Notes: generated by a model not told the origin, from the sequence alone. DNA of 64,000 nucleotides from Hetaerina americana (GCA_022747635.1 JAKTNV010000089.1:926501-990500), one strand, 5' to 3'; positions 25,601 to 36,986 are shown, counted from the stretch's first letter. Program-made: numbers and translations.

Positions 25601-28600
25601 GTAGGCATCACTTGTGGTAGGAAGTTGTTCCCTGAATGATGAATGCACAGTATATACACATGAAATCATCATAATTTTTAGAGAGTAGAAGGAGCACAAT
25701 TTTTTATTTCACATGTTTCCAAGAATTGTAAAAAAATTATGCCTAACGTGCAAATAATGATATAAATGTCAAAAGGAAAACTCCCATTTTTCAAACAGTT
25801 TTCAGAGTAGCTTAAAATAGTAACATCAATTCTTCCATTATTTCCATCCACAGGTGGATGATGAGGACTTTTAACCATTTCATTGATTTTTAATCTATAT
25901 TTTTGTGAGTAAGAATTGTATACCAAGAGGAGATCCTTCAAATACACAAAATACTTCATTAACTGATTCCATTACCCAAAATTCAAGCTCATTTATATCA
26001 ACTGATGAGTCATTATGCTAAAAATTCATCAGATCTTCCCAATAAATGGTGTACATAATCTTACAAAGTATTATTATTAACTTTTCCCATTTTAAAAGTC
26101 TATATAAATGTAATTTTCAAAGAATCTTTGTAATTATTAGATTGCAAACAAGGTAAATATATCCAATAACAAATGGAGAAATATATTTCTTGCTAAATTT
26201 ATCATATCATAATCTTACACTTTATAAGGGAGACAGGAGTGTTGAAAATTTCCAAATATATAAGCTACACTGTCACTAGTTATATGGAGGCAATGACTGT
26301 TCATAACTGCTCTAGTCATTGAATATTACTTAGATGATTGAATTCACTACACTAGTTAACTCTTAGCCTAGTTTTCATTTTGAAGTATTAGGTACATTTG
26401 CCTTTTTTGAATCACTTGTACATTGCAGGCTGACAAATCCATCTTCAGTGATAGCATTTTTGTTAATAAAATTAAGAATGCAAAGTAACTTTCCACTGTC
26501 CTTTATTAGCATACAACCGGTTTCAACACTCAAGCATCATCATCAGGACCTGATGATGACGCTTGAGCCTTGAAACCGGTTGTACGCTAATAAAGGACAG
26601 TGGAAAGTTACTTTGTATTCTTAATTTTATTAAAATGAATTTCCACAAGGTTGAGCTGGGAACTATTGAGCATTTTTGTTTCCTGTCCTTGAAAGATCCT
26701 TGATAAATCCTTGACATTTCTTAATTTTAAGAGTCTGCTTTTCAATAGCATGGTATTAGAAAGAGTTAAGGACTAATTTATTGTCCGAAGAAAAATAAAT
26801 GAATCACAGTACTTTAGCATTAAATTCCTTAAATTCTATTTAATCTTCATGTAAATCCATTTTCTCAGCATTTTATTTTATTGTTTGCTTTCTACTGAAA
26901 CTACTAGGGTAGTTTGAAAGGTTCTCAGAATCACTACCACATATCAGCTCTAGCGCAAGGAGTTTCCTGCATAGTAATAGGTAATCCATTAATAGTAAGT
27001 ACGTAATGTGTCAGTGCTCTGGGAAGAGATCTGTGGTGCGGACACCTCTCTGTTGTTGTTCCCTTGTGGTGATTTCTGAAGGTGGGAAAAATTGAGATTC
27101 AATCATTGATTATCCACTGTGTAAATAAAGGAAGGAAAGCAAAGGATACTCAGGCAGACTTTCAGATCTCTCTGGGGGACTCAGCTCCTTCATATTCAAC
27201 TGTTACCAAGTGGAAAAATGAGTTATAGTATGGTTGGGACAGCTTAGATAATGATCCACATATTGGTCAGCCAAAATGTGCTACTACCCCAGAAATTATG
27301 GCAAAAGTGCATCAAATGGTCATGGAGGATTGCTGACTGGGAGTGCAAGAAATCATTGATGCTGTAGGGATGTTATACCAAATAGCCATACCACATTTTA
27401 ACTGTGGAATTGGACATGGGAAAAAATCTGTTAGATGGGTTCCATGACTCTAGATGAAGGATCACAAACACATCAGAATGGAGCAACCACTTCAAAAGCA
27501 ACCGACAAAAATTTTTGCACCAGTTTGTGACCACAAATGAAACTTGGTCCACCACTGTACCCGAGAGATGCAACAGCAGTGGAAATATGTTGATTCACCA
27601 CCACCAAAGAAATCAAAGGCAATATGGTTAGCCACAAAGGTGATGGCTTCAGCTTTCTGGAATTAGAAAGGGATTCTGCAAATAGATTATCTTCCCACTC
27701 AAGAAGATTTCCACATCAGGAAGAAAGTCATCTTTCATCAAGACAATGCATGCCCACACACAAGTGTTGTTGCCATGGGAAAAATATGTGAATTAAGATA
27801 TGAATTTATGTCACACCCACCTTATTCACCTGATTTAGGTCAATCAGATTTCTATCTTTTCCCCAAGCTCAAGTGGACGGAGATTCACTTCAAACAAAGA
27901 ACTAACACACATGAAGGAATCTAATTTTCTAGATTGGATCAAGATATTGGAATATTGCTGGACCAACAGCATTAGTGCATGGGGACACTATATTGAAAAA
28001 TAAAAAAAGTTTCACAGAGGAAAGTCATTTATTTCCATTCCATTCTGAGGACTTTTCTAATTACCCTAGGATTCCACAAAATTCAATTGGTTTTTTTTAC
28101 TTAAGCAAAATACACTTTGCTGTGTCATTGCACAATTACAATATCCCATTGTTAATTTTGTTCTTTACACTGATCCACAAACAGTGCAAAATGATTGTGA
28201 TTGATGATGAACCTCGGAAATTTTAAACCTACTGCCACTGAATCATAAATATGTCAAAAATTATACAATGAAATTTACATGTCAATGTGGAATAGGGTGC
28301 TATTTCATCAGCCACATTTTTTAACGAAAAATCACACATTTCCAACAACATGCCAGCAAATTAGCTACATGCATGCATGTGAATATAAATATTCAAAAGT
28401 TCTCCACAAACCTGTAACATAACCAAAATAAAGCAGGGGCATCAATGGTACCCATTCATCACAAATGATCCAGCTCCACTCTGGAACCCATGATGGAGTT
28501 CATGTAAGGGGTGCCACACCAAACCAAGCCTAATGCTCAATTTTATGTACAGCTCCAAACTGATGAGAGGGGCTTCATGTTTGAGAGCAAAATGAGTTTG

Positions 28601-31197
28601 GTTCAAGTATTGTAATGCAATTGCTTTGGTTCCATGAGGGCAGGTAGAAGACATTTTGAAATAGAATGGATTGATTTTTAATACCAAGAGTAGCCTTTTT
28701 GTCACTTTTCCCAGCTGGTCATACAACAAAATTGACGTTTTTTGAGATTGTTTCTAGTTAAACTAAACATATTAAAGCCAACTGAATAATGCATTTCATA
28801 TGAACTGAACCTCACTTACCTAAATGTATTGGGTATTTTCCAGTCATAAGTGCACTTCTGGATGGAGTACACAAAGACTGGACATAATGATTATTCAAAA
28901 TTATTCCCCTGTAGGCCAGAGCATCAATATTGGGAGTTGGTATTTGGTTTGAACCATGAAAGCCAACATCATTCCAGCCCTGAAAATATTCACAAAAAAG
29001 CACATCCTTAATGGTACTTTGCACAAATGGAGATGTATTTGGATTAATAATTGTACATATTTAATGGTAACTCAAACAGATTTTCTTCAAAAAGAACATG
29101 CTTTGCAAAGCCATATTTGGCAAAGGGATGAGCACTGGACCTCCTACCCTGAATTAACTATTGACCAAAGGATCTTGCTTTTAAATCTTGGGTAATATAT
29201 TTGGACCAGACCACCTAAAATTCAATTGGCACAATTATTTTGACGACAGAACTTTGTGGGAAACCTAACGTTGGCACGAGGACAGGATCTGACCCCCTTA
29301 CTGTGTGTGAATTTTGCACATTTCAAGTAATTGTTTACTCTGAAGGATTAAAACTGTCAAAAACCATATAGGTGTACAAAGGTTTTATAACTCAAAAGTT
29401 GGTTTGATATACAAGAGTAGAGGTCAGCTCATTCTAATGTAAATACTCAGCATCATCAGTGCTTTCAACCTGAATACTGAGTGACTGCAGCCCTCTACTC
29501 TTCCCTTTCTAACGGTTATACCCTGATAGGCCTAAGTACTTGCCCCTTGCTTTTCCTTCCAGGGGCTTCCAGTCTGATTTATCTTCCATTGTGCTCATAG
29601 CAAATTCATGGTTGAAGGCAAGCCCAATCCCCCTTTCTTGCACTTAATACTGTAAATCCTCCTCATACTCTTCGGTACATTTCCCTATTCCTCACTCTAT
29701 CAATACATTCAATCCACATAATATCTCCAGGACCAGGTTTGGAGGTTCCAGTTCCTCTCTGATTTGTTAATAAAAGGTCCATCTGCCTGCTTTGTAGTGT
29801 CTCACAACTTTGATTAAGTCTTTCATTCATTTCTCTGAATGTATATTAGGTATGTTGTACATCATCCTCCATCACTACATGAGCCAATGACATATATCAA
29901 ATTGGATGTTTCGACAAAATAGTTTTGAATTTTCCCAGTTCCTACATGTAGCAAACACAAACTGATCGCACAACTGAAATGAAAGTTTATATTATCAGGA
30001 ATTTTCAATTCCCATTTCACAGTTTCGATTTGGACCTTAAATTCCTGACATTTTTTAAAAAAATGTCTCCTCTTTTCCCCATCATTTGGCAAATTTTTAA
30101 ATTAAATGAACAATTTCAGTGTTTTTCTCTATTTCCTGATTTTCCTAACTGAGTGACCACCCTGAAACACTATCGACTGCAAAAATTACACTTCCCAGGT
30201 ATACCATTAGTTTCTTTCCCTTATGCCATTTCTGGTGACCCAAAAAGATCTGTCGCCCAGAGATTTGAACAGTTTTACTTAAACTGAAGGAGGGAAAAGG
30301 CATCATCTAAAACAAGTTCTAAGCCACCAGTCAGGAGCCAAACACTCTACAAACTAGGCTACATTTCTATCCACCCATCAGTTTATATGATGGAATTAGA
30401 GGAAATATTTTCTATTAACACGAACCAAAATGAGAAATAAATTAGAACAGGTCACCTACTAAGGAAGTATTTTAGAAGAGGGTGGGCAGTGATCAGTAAG
30501 GACATTTACAAAAGAATTTCAAGAGGCAAAATTATTTTTACAAATAGGAGTGATTGGATGGAATCTTCCAAGTAGAGTTGAAGAAAATAATAGAGTAAAC
30601 TCTAGTATGGAAAATAGTTATGTCTGGCTCAGAAACTAGGATGTTGAGGGAATGAGATTATAACTAATATTTGGAAGTTTGAGAGCTATTAGTGTGCAGA
30701 AGAAAGGGAGTAATAAAATGGTTAACAAGGGACCCAAAGAAGTTCTAAGCAGTGGGGAGAAGAGAGGTAGCTGCGGCAAGATATTTGGAGAAGATAGGAT
30801 GTGGTTTCAGGAGACACTAAGAGGTAATGGGATGCCGTGGAGAGTAATGCTGGGAGATGGAAGATTGCTCGGAAAGCAAGGTAAACGGAGGAAAAGAATA
30901 GACATTTTGGATGGAATGAAGTGATGTAGAATGTATGAGGGGTTAGAGATTGAATTATTGTAATATGTAGCATGGGAATTAAGAAAGTAATGGCTTAGAA
31001 GCATGGCAGTGACTAATGCTTGGGAATATCAAAAACTGACTCTAATCTTGTGGACCGCAACAAATAGTAATAATACTTACTAAATCATCAGCCAGAATGA
31101 TTATAATGTGGGGATGACTAGATACATCTTGGGCATAATTTCCATATGCTATGTAACATAGAACAATGTAAAGCTGTAAGTATAGTATTAAGCCCAT
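13687..31197 (-). CDS. Arylsulfatase B-like sulfatase, complete coding sequence
   Basis: Seven minus-strand coding exons with consensus splice sites give one open frame of 581 codons plus TAG: 31197-31081, 28979-28820, 25540-25314, 24675-24384, 18713-18556, 16608-16317, 14186-13687. Phases match at every junction. The order is: signal-like leader [25 protein letters not shown] (34-39, metal-binding Asp pair); [11 protein letters not shown] with Cys76, the formylglycine site; VGKWHLG with Lys130 and His132; HHAVHSG (His232); ATDNGG (Asp298, Asn299); [15 protein letters not shown] with Lys320. All active-site residues of the family are therefore present, and the length suits arylsulfatase B (usually 530-580). 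The C-terminal domain has the paired cysteines of [17 protein letters not shown]. Several N-glycosylation sites (NNS, NGT, NIS, NRT) fit a lysosomal or secreted enzyme cleaving sulfate esters, in vertebrates from GalNAc-4-sulfate; the insect substrate is unknown. The exon with the start has an acceptor at 31243, so transcription starts further up (see 36987-37250). Confidence 0.95.
14187..15220. other. Intron DNA, nothing recognised
   Basis: First part of the last intron of the sulfatase gene in window order. AT-rich, with no recognisable element until the LINE starting near 15220. Confidence 0.4.
15220..16300 (-). mobile_element. 5' part of a GTWN-family LINE, decayed
   Basis: The minus strand has the leader also found at 46320-46680 (shared: a cassette near 16021-16290 with CTATGGGTCATAGAAATGCA on the plus strand). 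[11 protein letters not shown] (about 15830-15800) follows, the start of an APE endonuclease, and then [11 protein letters not shown] and [18 protein letters not shown] (about 15420-15290), the end of the same domain. It carries stops and frameshifts. It sits in a sulfatase intron, in sense orientation with that gene, and abuts the exon at 16317. Confidence 0.72.
17100..17600 (+). mobile_element. mariner 3' fragment, catalytically dead
   Basis: The frame reads [32 protein letters not shown] and GDDYVEK-like NDDYVEK before a stop near 17595, which is the C-terminal half of a mariner transposase. The last catalytic Asp (usually in APSD) is replaced in APCH. The 5' half and both terminal repeats are missing or unrecognisable. 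It lies antisense in a sulfatase intron. Confidence 0.78.
17601..18555. other. Intron DNA, nothing recognised
   Basis: AT-rich sulfatase intron without detectable element or exon. Confidence 0.4.
18714..20649. other. Intron DNA, nothing recognised
   Basis: Long AT-rich part of the largest sulfatase intron. Frames are short and lack known motifs. Confidence 0.4.
20662..20959 (+). mobile_element. tRNA-derived SINE, family S2
   Basis: Head with A-box-like GATAGAGTGGCTAACATATT and B box GGTTTGAATCC near 20710. The body includes GTGAGTACTCCATCTGTC and GAGTAGGCTAATGCCGAC; the tail is a short TAC/TAG run. The 12-bp duplication TAAGATAATCCA at 20650-20661 and 20960-20971 defines the ends. It is the same family as 33676-33979 and 34908-35203 but more diverged, hence older. 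Confidence 0.9.
21110..22110 (-). other. Unidentified degenerate coding-like region
   Basis: Several overlapping minus-strand frames (for example 21626-21420 and 21308-21117) give protein-like text such as [17 protein letters not shown] and [16 protein letters not shown], broken by frameshifts. I do not recognise the family. The arrangement suggests a decayed transposase or retrocopy within the sulfatase intron and not an exon of it, since no splice sites or phase match. Confidence 0.3.
22111..23405. other. Intron DNA, nothing recognised
   Basis: AT-rich sequence up to the mariner beginning at 23408. No exon or element was identified. Confidence 0.35.
23408..24203 (-). mobile_element. mariner, family M3, internally deleted
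   Basis: Terminal repeats GTCTGTCCAATAAATA..GCAAACTG occur at both ends, each flanked by TA (23406-23407 and 24204-24205), giving a 796-bp insertion. The minus strand starts [19 protein letters not shown] near 24095 and ends with [18 protein letters not shown] and KWRRR-like [12 protein letters not shown] near 23500. Full mariners are about 1.3 kb, so the middle is deleted, and stops are present. The same family is found at 52607-53485. Confidence 0.88.
25541..26460. other. Intron DNA, nothing recognised
   Basis: Sulfatase intron between the exon at 25314-25540 and the palindrome. AT-rich, no element identified. Confidence 0.35.
26463..26633. repeat. Near-perfect palindrome, 85-bp arms, 1-nt centre
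   Basis: Arms 26463-26547 and 26549-26633 pair with about five mismatches around the centre at 26548. Each arm read outward has CTGATGATG, then GCTTGAG, then GAAACCGGTTGTA and TAATAAAGGACAGTGGAAAG. The order CTGATGA ... GAAAC is that of a hammerhead ribozyme core. Similar sequence is typical of Penelope-like element termini (from general knowledge), so this is probably a head-to-head pair of element ends. It lies in a sulfatase intron. Confidence 0.85.
26907..28066 (+). mobile_element. mariner, family M1, near full length but decayed
   Basis: Inverted termini GGGTAGTTTGAAAGGTTCTC and its counterpart ending at 28066 (TTTTCTAATTACCC) are flanked by TA at 26905-26906 and 28067-28068. Inside are transposase remnants: [15 protein letters not shown] near 27740, [18 protein letters not shown] near 27820-27870, and YIEK before the stop near 27998. 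The last Asp survives as QSDFY. Multiple stops and frameshifts make it inactive. It is the longer relative of 3719-4540. Confidence 0.88.
29100..29340 (+). mobile_element. Degenerate SINE, family S1
   Basis: The head-like GGATGAGCACTGGACCTCC and B-box-like CTTTTAAATCTTGGGT are followed by body pieces GGGAAACCTAACGTTGGCAC, GATCTGACCCCCTTAC and GTGTGAATTTTGCACA, in the same order as the copy at 1968-2252. It is strongly diverged, with no duplication found. Confidence 0.5.
29341..30480. other. Intron DNA, no clear element
   Basis: First sulfatase coding intron. A pyrimidine-rich part near 29500-29850 has the look of decayed antisense LINE but I could not identify a domain. Confidence 0.3.
30480..30930 (+). 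mobile_element. LINE ORF2 C-terminal fragment
   Basis: The frame at 30679-30921 ends with [15 protein letters not shown] and [17 protein letters not shown]. This matches the C-terminal tail of GTWN-type LINEs (compare RMQESWMKGIL near 47940). The upstream WSIVM-type piece is also visible near 30600. It is a fragment only. Confidence 0.6.
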
Positions 31198-31242
31198 TTC
31201 AAAGATTTATGACAGACTGAGCACTAGAGCCACAAAAGGTTT

Positions 31243-33057
31243 CTGAAATAAAAGAAAATATTTTGTTATACCTTATTAAAATAATATTAGAAAGATTTAT
31301 CCTAAGCATGAATTGATTAGAAAAGATAAACAAAATAATTTATGTTCTCAGATTCCAATATTTGTTATAACATCTTGAGTAACATCATTGCATTTTTAAA
31401 TATTTGTATGCTGCTTCATATCCTACTGAATAAAAATGTTGAGAAGTAATTAACAATTTCCATGGACTAAAGAAGAGTAAATAGCAACACATTTGAGGAT
31501 AAAATATATTAAGTTTAAGGTTACGAAAAGAATATGATAGGGACTAGCGAAATTCCTTGGTTTTCCACCAGGTGTGTTAGAAAATGAAAAGCTATTATTT
31601 CAATTACTGGCTCTACCGACAGCTTCAAGGCATTGATTGACATACTATCGGGCCATCAGGTAAATATTGGCCATTCATAACCTCACCTAGCGGATATACA
31701 GAGAAGACTTCCTTAGTAGCATTCACAAGGAAAGTGTGAAATTTGTCATGACATTGAAAAGATTCTATTTGGGCTTTTAAATCTCATCATAAAATAATTT
31801 TTACAATAACTTTAATTTGAATGTACAAATTACTCGGTGTATGGCAATAAAAAACGATTAATGGCAAGTAATGATTAATATTCACGTTATGAGTGAAATT
31901 TATAAGTTAATTTTAAGAAAAACATATCCAGAGATGCCTGTGAGAAAGCTTAAGACTTAAAGAGGCACGTTTGTGTATGTTTATTCATTCTTATAAATGT
32001 GAACACCCACTGTTAAATATATTGGCAAAACGTTTTCTTCACTAAATTAGTTGGTGCTGGATATGCAATCATGCCATAAAGAAGCAACTACCAATGTTGT
32101 TTTTAAATAAGTAAGTAAATTTTGCCCGTTACGTTTTCTTTAAAAGAATGTACAATAATTTTCTGCTCGAGCACATTCAATCGACCCCGGAAGTACCAAG
32201 GGCTTGTTCTTCCTAAGGCCCTGAAATATTCCTAGGTACTCTTTCTAAAATTTACTATTTTTCGACTTGAGAGGCCGACGAATTACCTTTCTCACTTATT
32301 ATCTCACAAATCTTCAAACTTTGACCGATTCAGAAACAATACAAGTACTAATTTTGGGTGCGTCGTAACTACTTTAAAGTTGCATCATTCCGCTTTTCCG
32401 CCACTAAAATGCATCATTACGCTCTAAAAAACCTTCTCAATGAATTTTCAGTGAGAGATTAGCTTTTGGCAGTTACACACGGCTCATTTTCTAGGTAATG
32501 ACCCGGTGTTCCTAGAGTTCGGGTGGAGCGTTTGTTTTCTTTTACGGTCATATCCCCCGGTCTGTTAGAAAACTCTTAGCAGTAGTCACTTTCAACACTA
32601 AGTAGAACTTGCAATTGGGTTAACTTCGAATACAAAACAGGAATGAAATAATTTAAAAACTTTTAGTTTTGTGGACAGGTTATTTGATAACTGGGACATA
32701 CAATGGGGAATGCACTAATTTATATCTTGAATAAGTGTACAGAAGCTAACAGAAATCGCACCATGCGGTTAAAAAAAATTCTGACACCCTCAGAACTATT
32801 CTCTTTTCGGATTCTCACGCAACCGAAACTTCATACTTCCATATTTATCGCGGGATTTTTGCCACTAGTTTAGTTTTTCCAATTTATTTCGCAGTATGTA
32901 GTCACTGCGGGCTGGTAACTAATGGTTTCACTGTTGAATAATTTTATTGGTGAAAAATGTTTAGAACCGGTGAAATATTTGGATCTCACTTCATTTATGG
33001 TATGAAAGCCTACCAATTGTATGTTAATATTAAATATTCTGCCAGTAAAATAATAAA
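31243..33057. other. Upstream of the sulfatase start exon, probable 5' UTR intron
   Basis: No coding pattern or repeat recognised. If the first exon at 37 kb is right, this is intron sequence. Confidence 0.35.
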
Positions 33058-33087
33058 GTAATTAAAATACAAACGTATTTTAATTAC
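33058..33087. repeat. Perfect hairpin, 13-bp arms
   Basis: GTAATTAAAATAC and GTATTTTAATTAC are separated by AAAC. A small AT-rich inverted repeat; function unknown. Confidence 0.8.
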
Positions 33088-33406
33088 TCTATACTGAATG
33101 AATAACATTAGTATTTTATTAAGGTAGGCAAATTAACTTATATAAATAACGAATATTGATGACCCTTAGAGTCAGGGACAAAAGACGAGAGAACTTAGTA
33201 ATTATACTGTGATGAATAGAATACATAGATTGGATAAAAGTGTCTGTGGGTATAGTATTAACCAAAATCAAGTAAATTTTATAAAGAATAATAATACTTT
33301 ATTTATTTTGAAAAATGGTAAAACCATATTAAATGTCGTCAATATAAATATTACTTAATATATAAACTTACATTCTTAAATGTTATGAAGATTGTCACAA
33401 AAGAAT

Positions 33407-34250
33407 TCATCCAATGAGTGAAGTGGGTGAGCAAGTAACAAGGTAGGTATATACCATATTCTTGAAACTCTGGATATCGTCAGATTTCAAATGAGTTGGC
33501 AGATAGTTATACAGTCGTATGTTCATAGTATGAAATGTGTTGCAAGTTGATGACAATCTACAATAAGTAGTATTTAGATTTGATTTACCTCTTTTGGAGT
33601 AGTTGTGGATATTAGATCTTAATTGGTAAGTTTCTAGATTAACTTTGTTTTTTGTGGGGAATAACATTTGTTCAATAGTAGTTTTAAGGGGAGGCGACCG
33701 ACAGCTAAGGTCATTTGCGCCATAGGGGATGGACAGGAAAGGATGAAGGGTGGAGAGAAACCCGGCGTCGGCATTAGCCTACTCTTTACGAAAGGCGCCA
33801 AGGGGTCCGCAGTTTAACGTCCCATCCGACGGACGGCGTACTCACTCAAAGTGCCCTCCACAAAGCACCTCAAGTAGGGATCGAGATACCTCTGAAAAAT
33901 ATTCAACACCGCCGGGATTTGAACCCGCGCCCTCAGGGTGGGAAGCCAGTACGTTAGCCCCCGCACCATCTCGATCCCCCATTTGTTCAACATGTGGGGA
34001 ATGACCCCATAACGAAACACCATAAATCAAATGATATTGAAATAATGCATGGTAAAGAGTTAAACCATACTCATTTGAAATGAGAAAGTTGAGCTTTCTT
34101 AAGATATAAACAGCTTTGCTCAGTTTATTACAGGTCTGACTGATGTGAGTCTCCCAGTTATGTTTTGCATCAATATAAATTCCTAGTAGTAAGTAGTTTC
34201 GACAGCAGTTATTTTTGAATATTCCGATTCTAATCCGCAGATGTTGCAAA
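33407..34250 (-). mobile_element. LINE reverse-transcriptase C-terminal part, interrupted by a SINE
   Basis: Minus-strand frame from 34250: LLGIYIDAKHNWETHISQ, LSKAVYILRKL, YHALFQYHLIYGVSLWG, the palm-to-thumb and tail region of a Jockey/CR1-like reverse transcriptase. It stops at 33991 where an S2 SINE is inserted and resumes at 33665 with LETYQLRSNIHNY, then IRLYNYLPTHLK and FKNMVYTYL, the usual end of such ORFs. Removing the SINE and one copy of its 11-bp duplication restores continuity of the frame. Confidence 0.82.
33676..33979 (-). mobile_element. SINE family S2, inserted in a LINE
   Basis: The minus strand has a B box GGTTCAAATCC (about 33925-33912) and A-box-like GATGGTGCGGGGGCTAACG, and a body identical in order to 34908-35203 (GGATGGGACGTTAAACTGCG, GTAGGCTAATGCCGACGCC). 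An 11-bp duplication CATTTGTTCAA lies at 33665-33675 and 33980-33990. Similarity to the 34908 copy is very high, suggesting recent activity. Confidence 0.93.
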
Positions 34251-34907
34251 AAATCAATTTTGATAAAAATTTAATGAAAGTAAAACAAAATACGTGGCCT
34301 GGACCCTCAATTTTCTTCCCTGATTTCCAACGTTCCTCGGCGACATTTAGGATAGCCGTCGTCCTTGCCCGACTCAGTCGACCATTAGGTTGGGAGGACT
34401 CCAGTTTCTCATTAAGGATAAGCCCACTACCAGCTAGCACATCATTGCAAGAGTGAGATCGAAAGGAACGGTTAACAATGAGCCTACCAACTCTATAGAT
34501 TCAAATCCTGAGGCGATAGGTATTTGAATAGGTTTTTTTAATGCAATTGAGTATCGCGAGGAGTGTGCTTACTACAATGTGAGTTAATGCCTCGAACGTT
34601 CCGCTGCGGATAAGATGGCCTGTTGTAGCTTTCGTAAAATTTGAGTCGACGCTATGCCCCCAACCTTCCTTCACACCCTTAAAAAATCTTAATTCCCATT
34701 ATTCCCAAGTTGAGCGAAAGTCGCCAGACTACTATCACCATAAGAAGTCTACCTATTAAAAAACTAAAAGTTATGGTAAGTTCCTAAGATAGTTTGGACG
34801 ACATTATTTCTTCCTCATTTCTTAATCGTGCCTAACCTTTATTGCGACCATTATGAATATTTCCTAGATTTTTCTCTGTGCTCCTCTAGCATACTCCAGA
34901 AGAGCAA
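34251..34907. other. Spacer, nothing recognised
   Basis: Includes the left target-site duplication of the next SINE; otherwise no identifiable element. Confidence 0.35.
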
Positions 34908-35203
34908 TGGGGATCGAGATGGTGCGGGGGCTAATGTAGGGCTTCCCACCCAGAGGGCGCGGGTTCAAATTCCGGCGGTGTTGATTATTTTTCAGAGGTA
35001 TCTAGAACCCTATTTGAGGTGATTTGTGGAGGGCACTTTGAGTGAGTACGCCGTCCGTCGGATGGGACGTTAAACTGCGGACCCCTTGGCGCCTTTCGTA
35101 AAGAGTAGGCTAATTCCGACGCCGGGTTTCTCTCCACCCTTCATCCCATCCCCTATGGCGCAAATGACCTCAGCAGTCGGTCACCTCCCCTAAAAACTAC
35201 TAC
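34908..35203 (+). mobile_element. SINE family S2, young copy
   Basis: Starts TGGGGATCGAGATGGTGCGG, has B box GGTTCAAATTCC near 34962, and ends in a (TAC)n tail. A 16-bp perfect duplication TACTCCAGAAGAGCAA lies at 34892-34907 and 35204-35219. It is inverted relative to the copy about 0.9 kb to the left. Confidence 0.95.
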
Positions 35204-35219
35204 TACTCCAGAAGAGCAA

Positions 35220-35860
35220 GATCCTCGTTATCCAGTTGCTTCTCAATATTTCCTGTACCCACTTTTTCTCTTTCTTGGGATTTTTCCCAGAAACAATTTC
35301 TCTTGCTGTCATGAGTTAGTCCAGCAAACCTACCTTCTTCGCTTGTTTTCTTTTTTGTCCATTTTATTTCATCTCCGCACCCAACTCAACAGTCTCTTAT
35401 CTGCATTTTCCACTTGCCTAAAAGGCCAGACGATACAGCATTGCACAATGCGCTAGGTCTTTGCTAAGATTTTCTTTCCTTTAGACAATCATTTAGTGTA
35501 ATTAACATTGTTTCCTTTCTCTTTGAAAAACGAATTTTAGCAATAGATTTCTATCCTATTTTTAACATTAGATTGCCCATCATCTCTCTACTACTACACA
35601 AATTTTACTCCGGAACAGGTATTGCCCAAGGATTAGAAATATTCTAATCCACTTTAATATATGCCATATAATTTCAATTTCTTGACATTAATCTTCATTC
35701 TGTGCTTCAATCATGAATCCTGTCATGATCAACATTTAATTCAATCCCTTGTCTGTCTTCCTTACTGAGGCACGATCATCAGCGAATATGGCTTAGCCTC
35801 TCTATCACCTCCACTAATAATATCCACCACCATTGAGGTGTATTATTTATTTCCAAGGGT
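35220..35860 (-). mobile_element. Possible LINE fragment, heavily decayed
   Basis: Minus-strand text such as KRLLSWVRR, KMDKKENKRRR and KRKWVQEI recalls the basic tail of GTWN-type LINE ORF2, and a remote ADD-like segment lies near 35780. Too broken for certainty. Confidence 0.3.
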
Positions 35861-36986
35861 GAATTTGACTCAAAGATCTCCGAGTGATAACTACGTAATT
35901 ATAGATCCAAAGCAAGCCTGCATATCATTTCTTATGTAGATTTAATTTGAAATTTTAACTAGCTCTAGCGCTCGTTCTTTAGCGGTGATGTGTGATTCTT
36001 GTTCAACGAACTGGGGTAATGGAAAGTTGGCCTTGTTTCTCCGCTAATATGAAAATGTCGATGAATTTCGCGCTAGAACGGGCACTAGATAAAATTTACT
36101 GCTGGAATACAGGGTGTGAGAATTTTATTATACCTCCTTTACTGATAATTGCAAATATCCCGCTAAAATTTCAGATTCTTTTCCTCTTAAAGGCACATTT
36201 TAAATTGCTGCAATAGATGTTATGCATTCAGCAGTCATCAGATTTGTTTGACATAAAATTTTTTCGGTCGCCGTTGTCTTGAAACAAAGAAACATGGAAA
36301 TTTCAACAATAAACTTAGATGTTTCAGGGGCATACTTATGATAATCTTGGACAAAGTTCAAAATATCTCCATGTAGCGATAAAACATTATCATCCTATTT
36401 TAAATTACCAGCTGGATTTTAAAACTCAGCAAGCAAGAAGAAAATATTTACTTAAAATGAAAAGGAATGTAAATTATTATCTAGGTCTAAATTAATTTAT
36501 TTGACCTGGTATTTATTTTTCAATGACAAATATAAGTGATCAGGTCTTCGTGCAAGAAGAAAAAGTCTCTTCGAATGTTGAAAACCGTAGGTCCTTTTCT
36601 CAATAGGCAACACCCTATTTGTCTTTAGGGTTGTGAGCTCACAAAATGGGATCATGTACCTTAACCTTTCCCACAAATAAAAACTAGAGGCAAACTTCGA
36701 TGACTTGAGCCGTTCTTCAATGATCATCATTGAAATAAACTCCAGATTTTATGCGCCAGGGCAAGTTAAAAGCTCATGAAATCAAGTCAGATCAACAACG
36801 CAAATTGGTTGTTCATGTGAGAAAAATATCATAGAACTAGCTTGGTTCCACTGCCGAGAGCTAAACAATGAATTCCGATATATAGTATATCCCTTACCGA
36901 TATATAACGGCACGTCCAGGAATCATTTCTAGAATTCAAGATAATTCTTGCCGGCCGTGACACTTATACTATATTTAGTTACTCAC
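35861..36986. other. Unique-looking intergenic or intronic DNA
   Basis: No repeat or gene recognised. The frame at 36730-36497 on the minus strand has no known motif. Confidence 0.35.
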
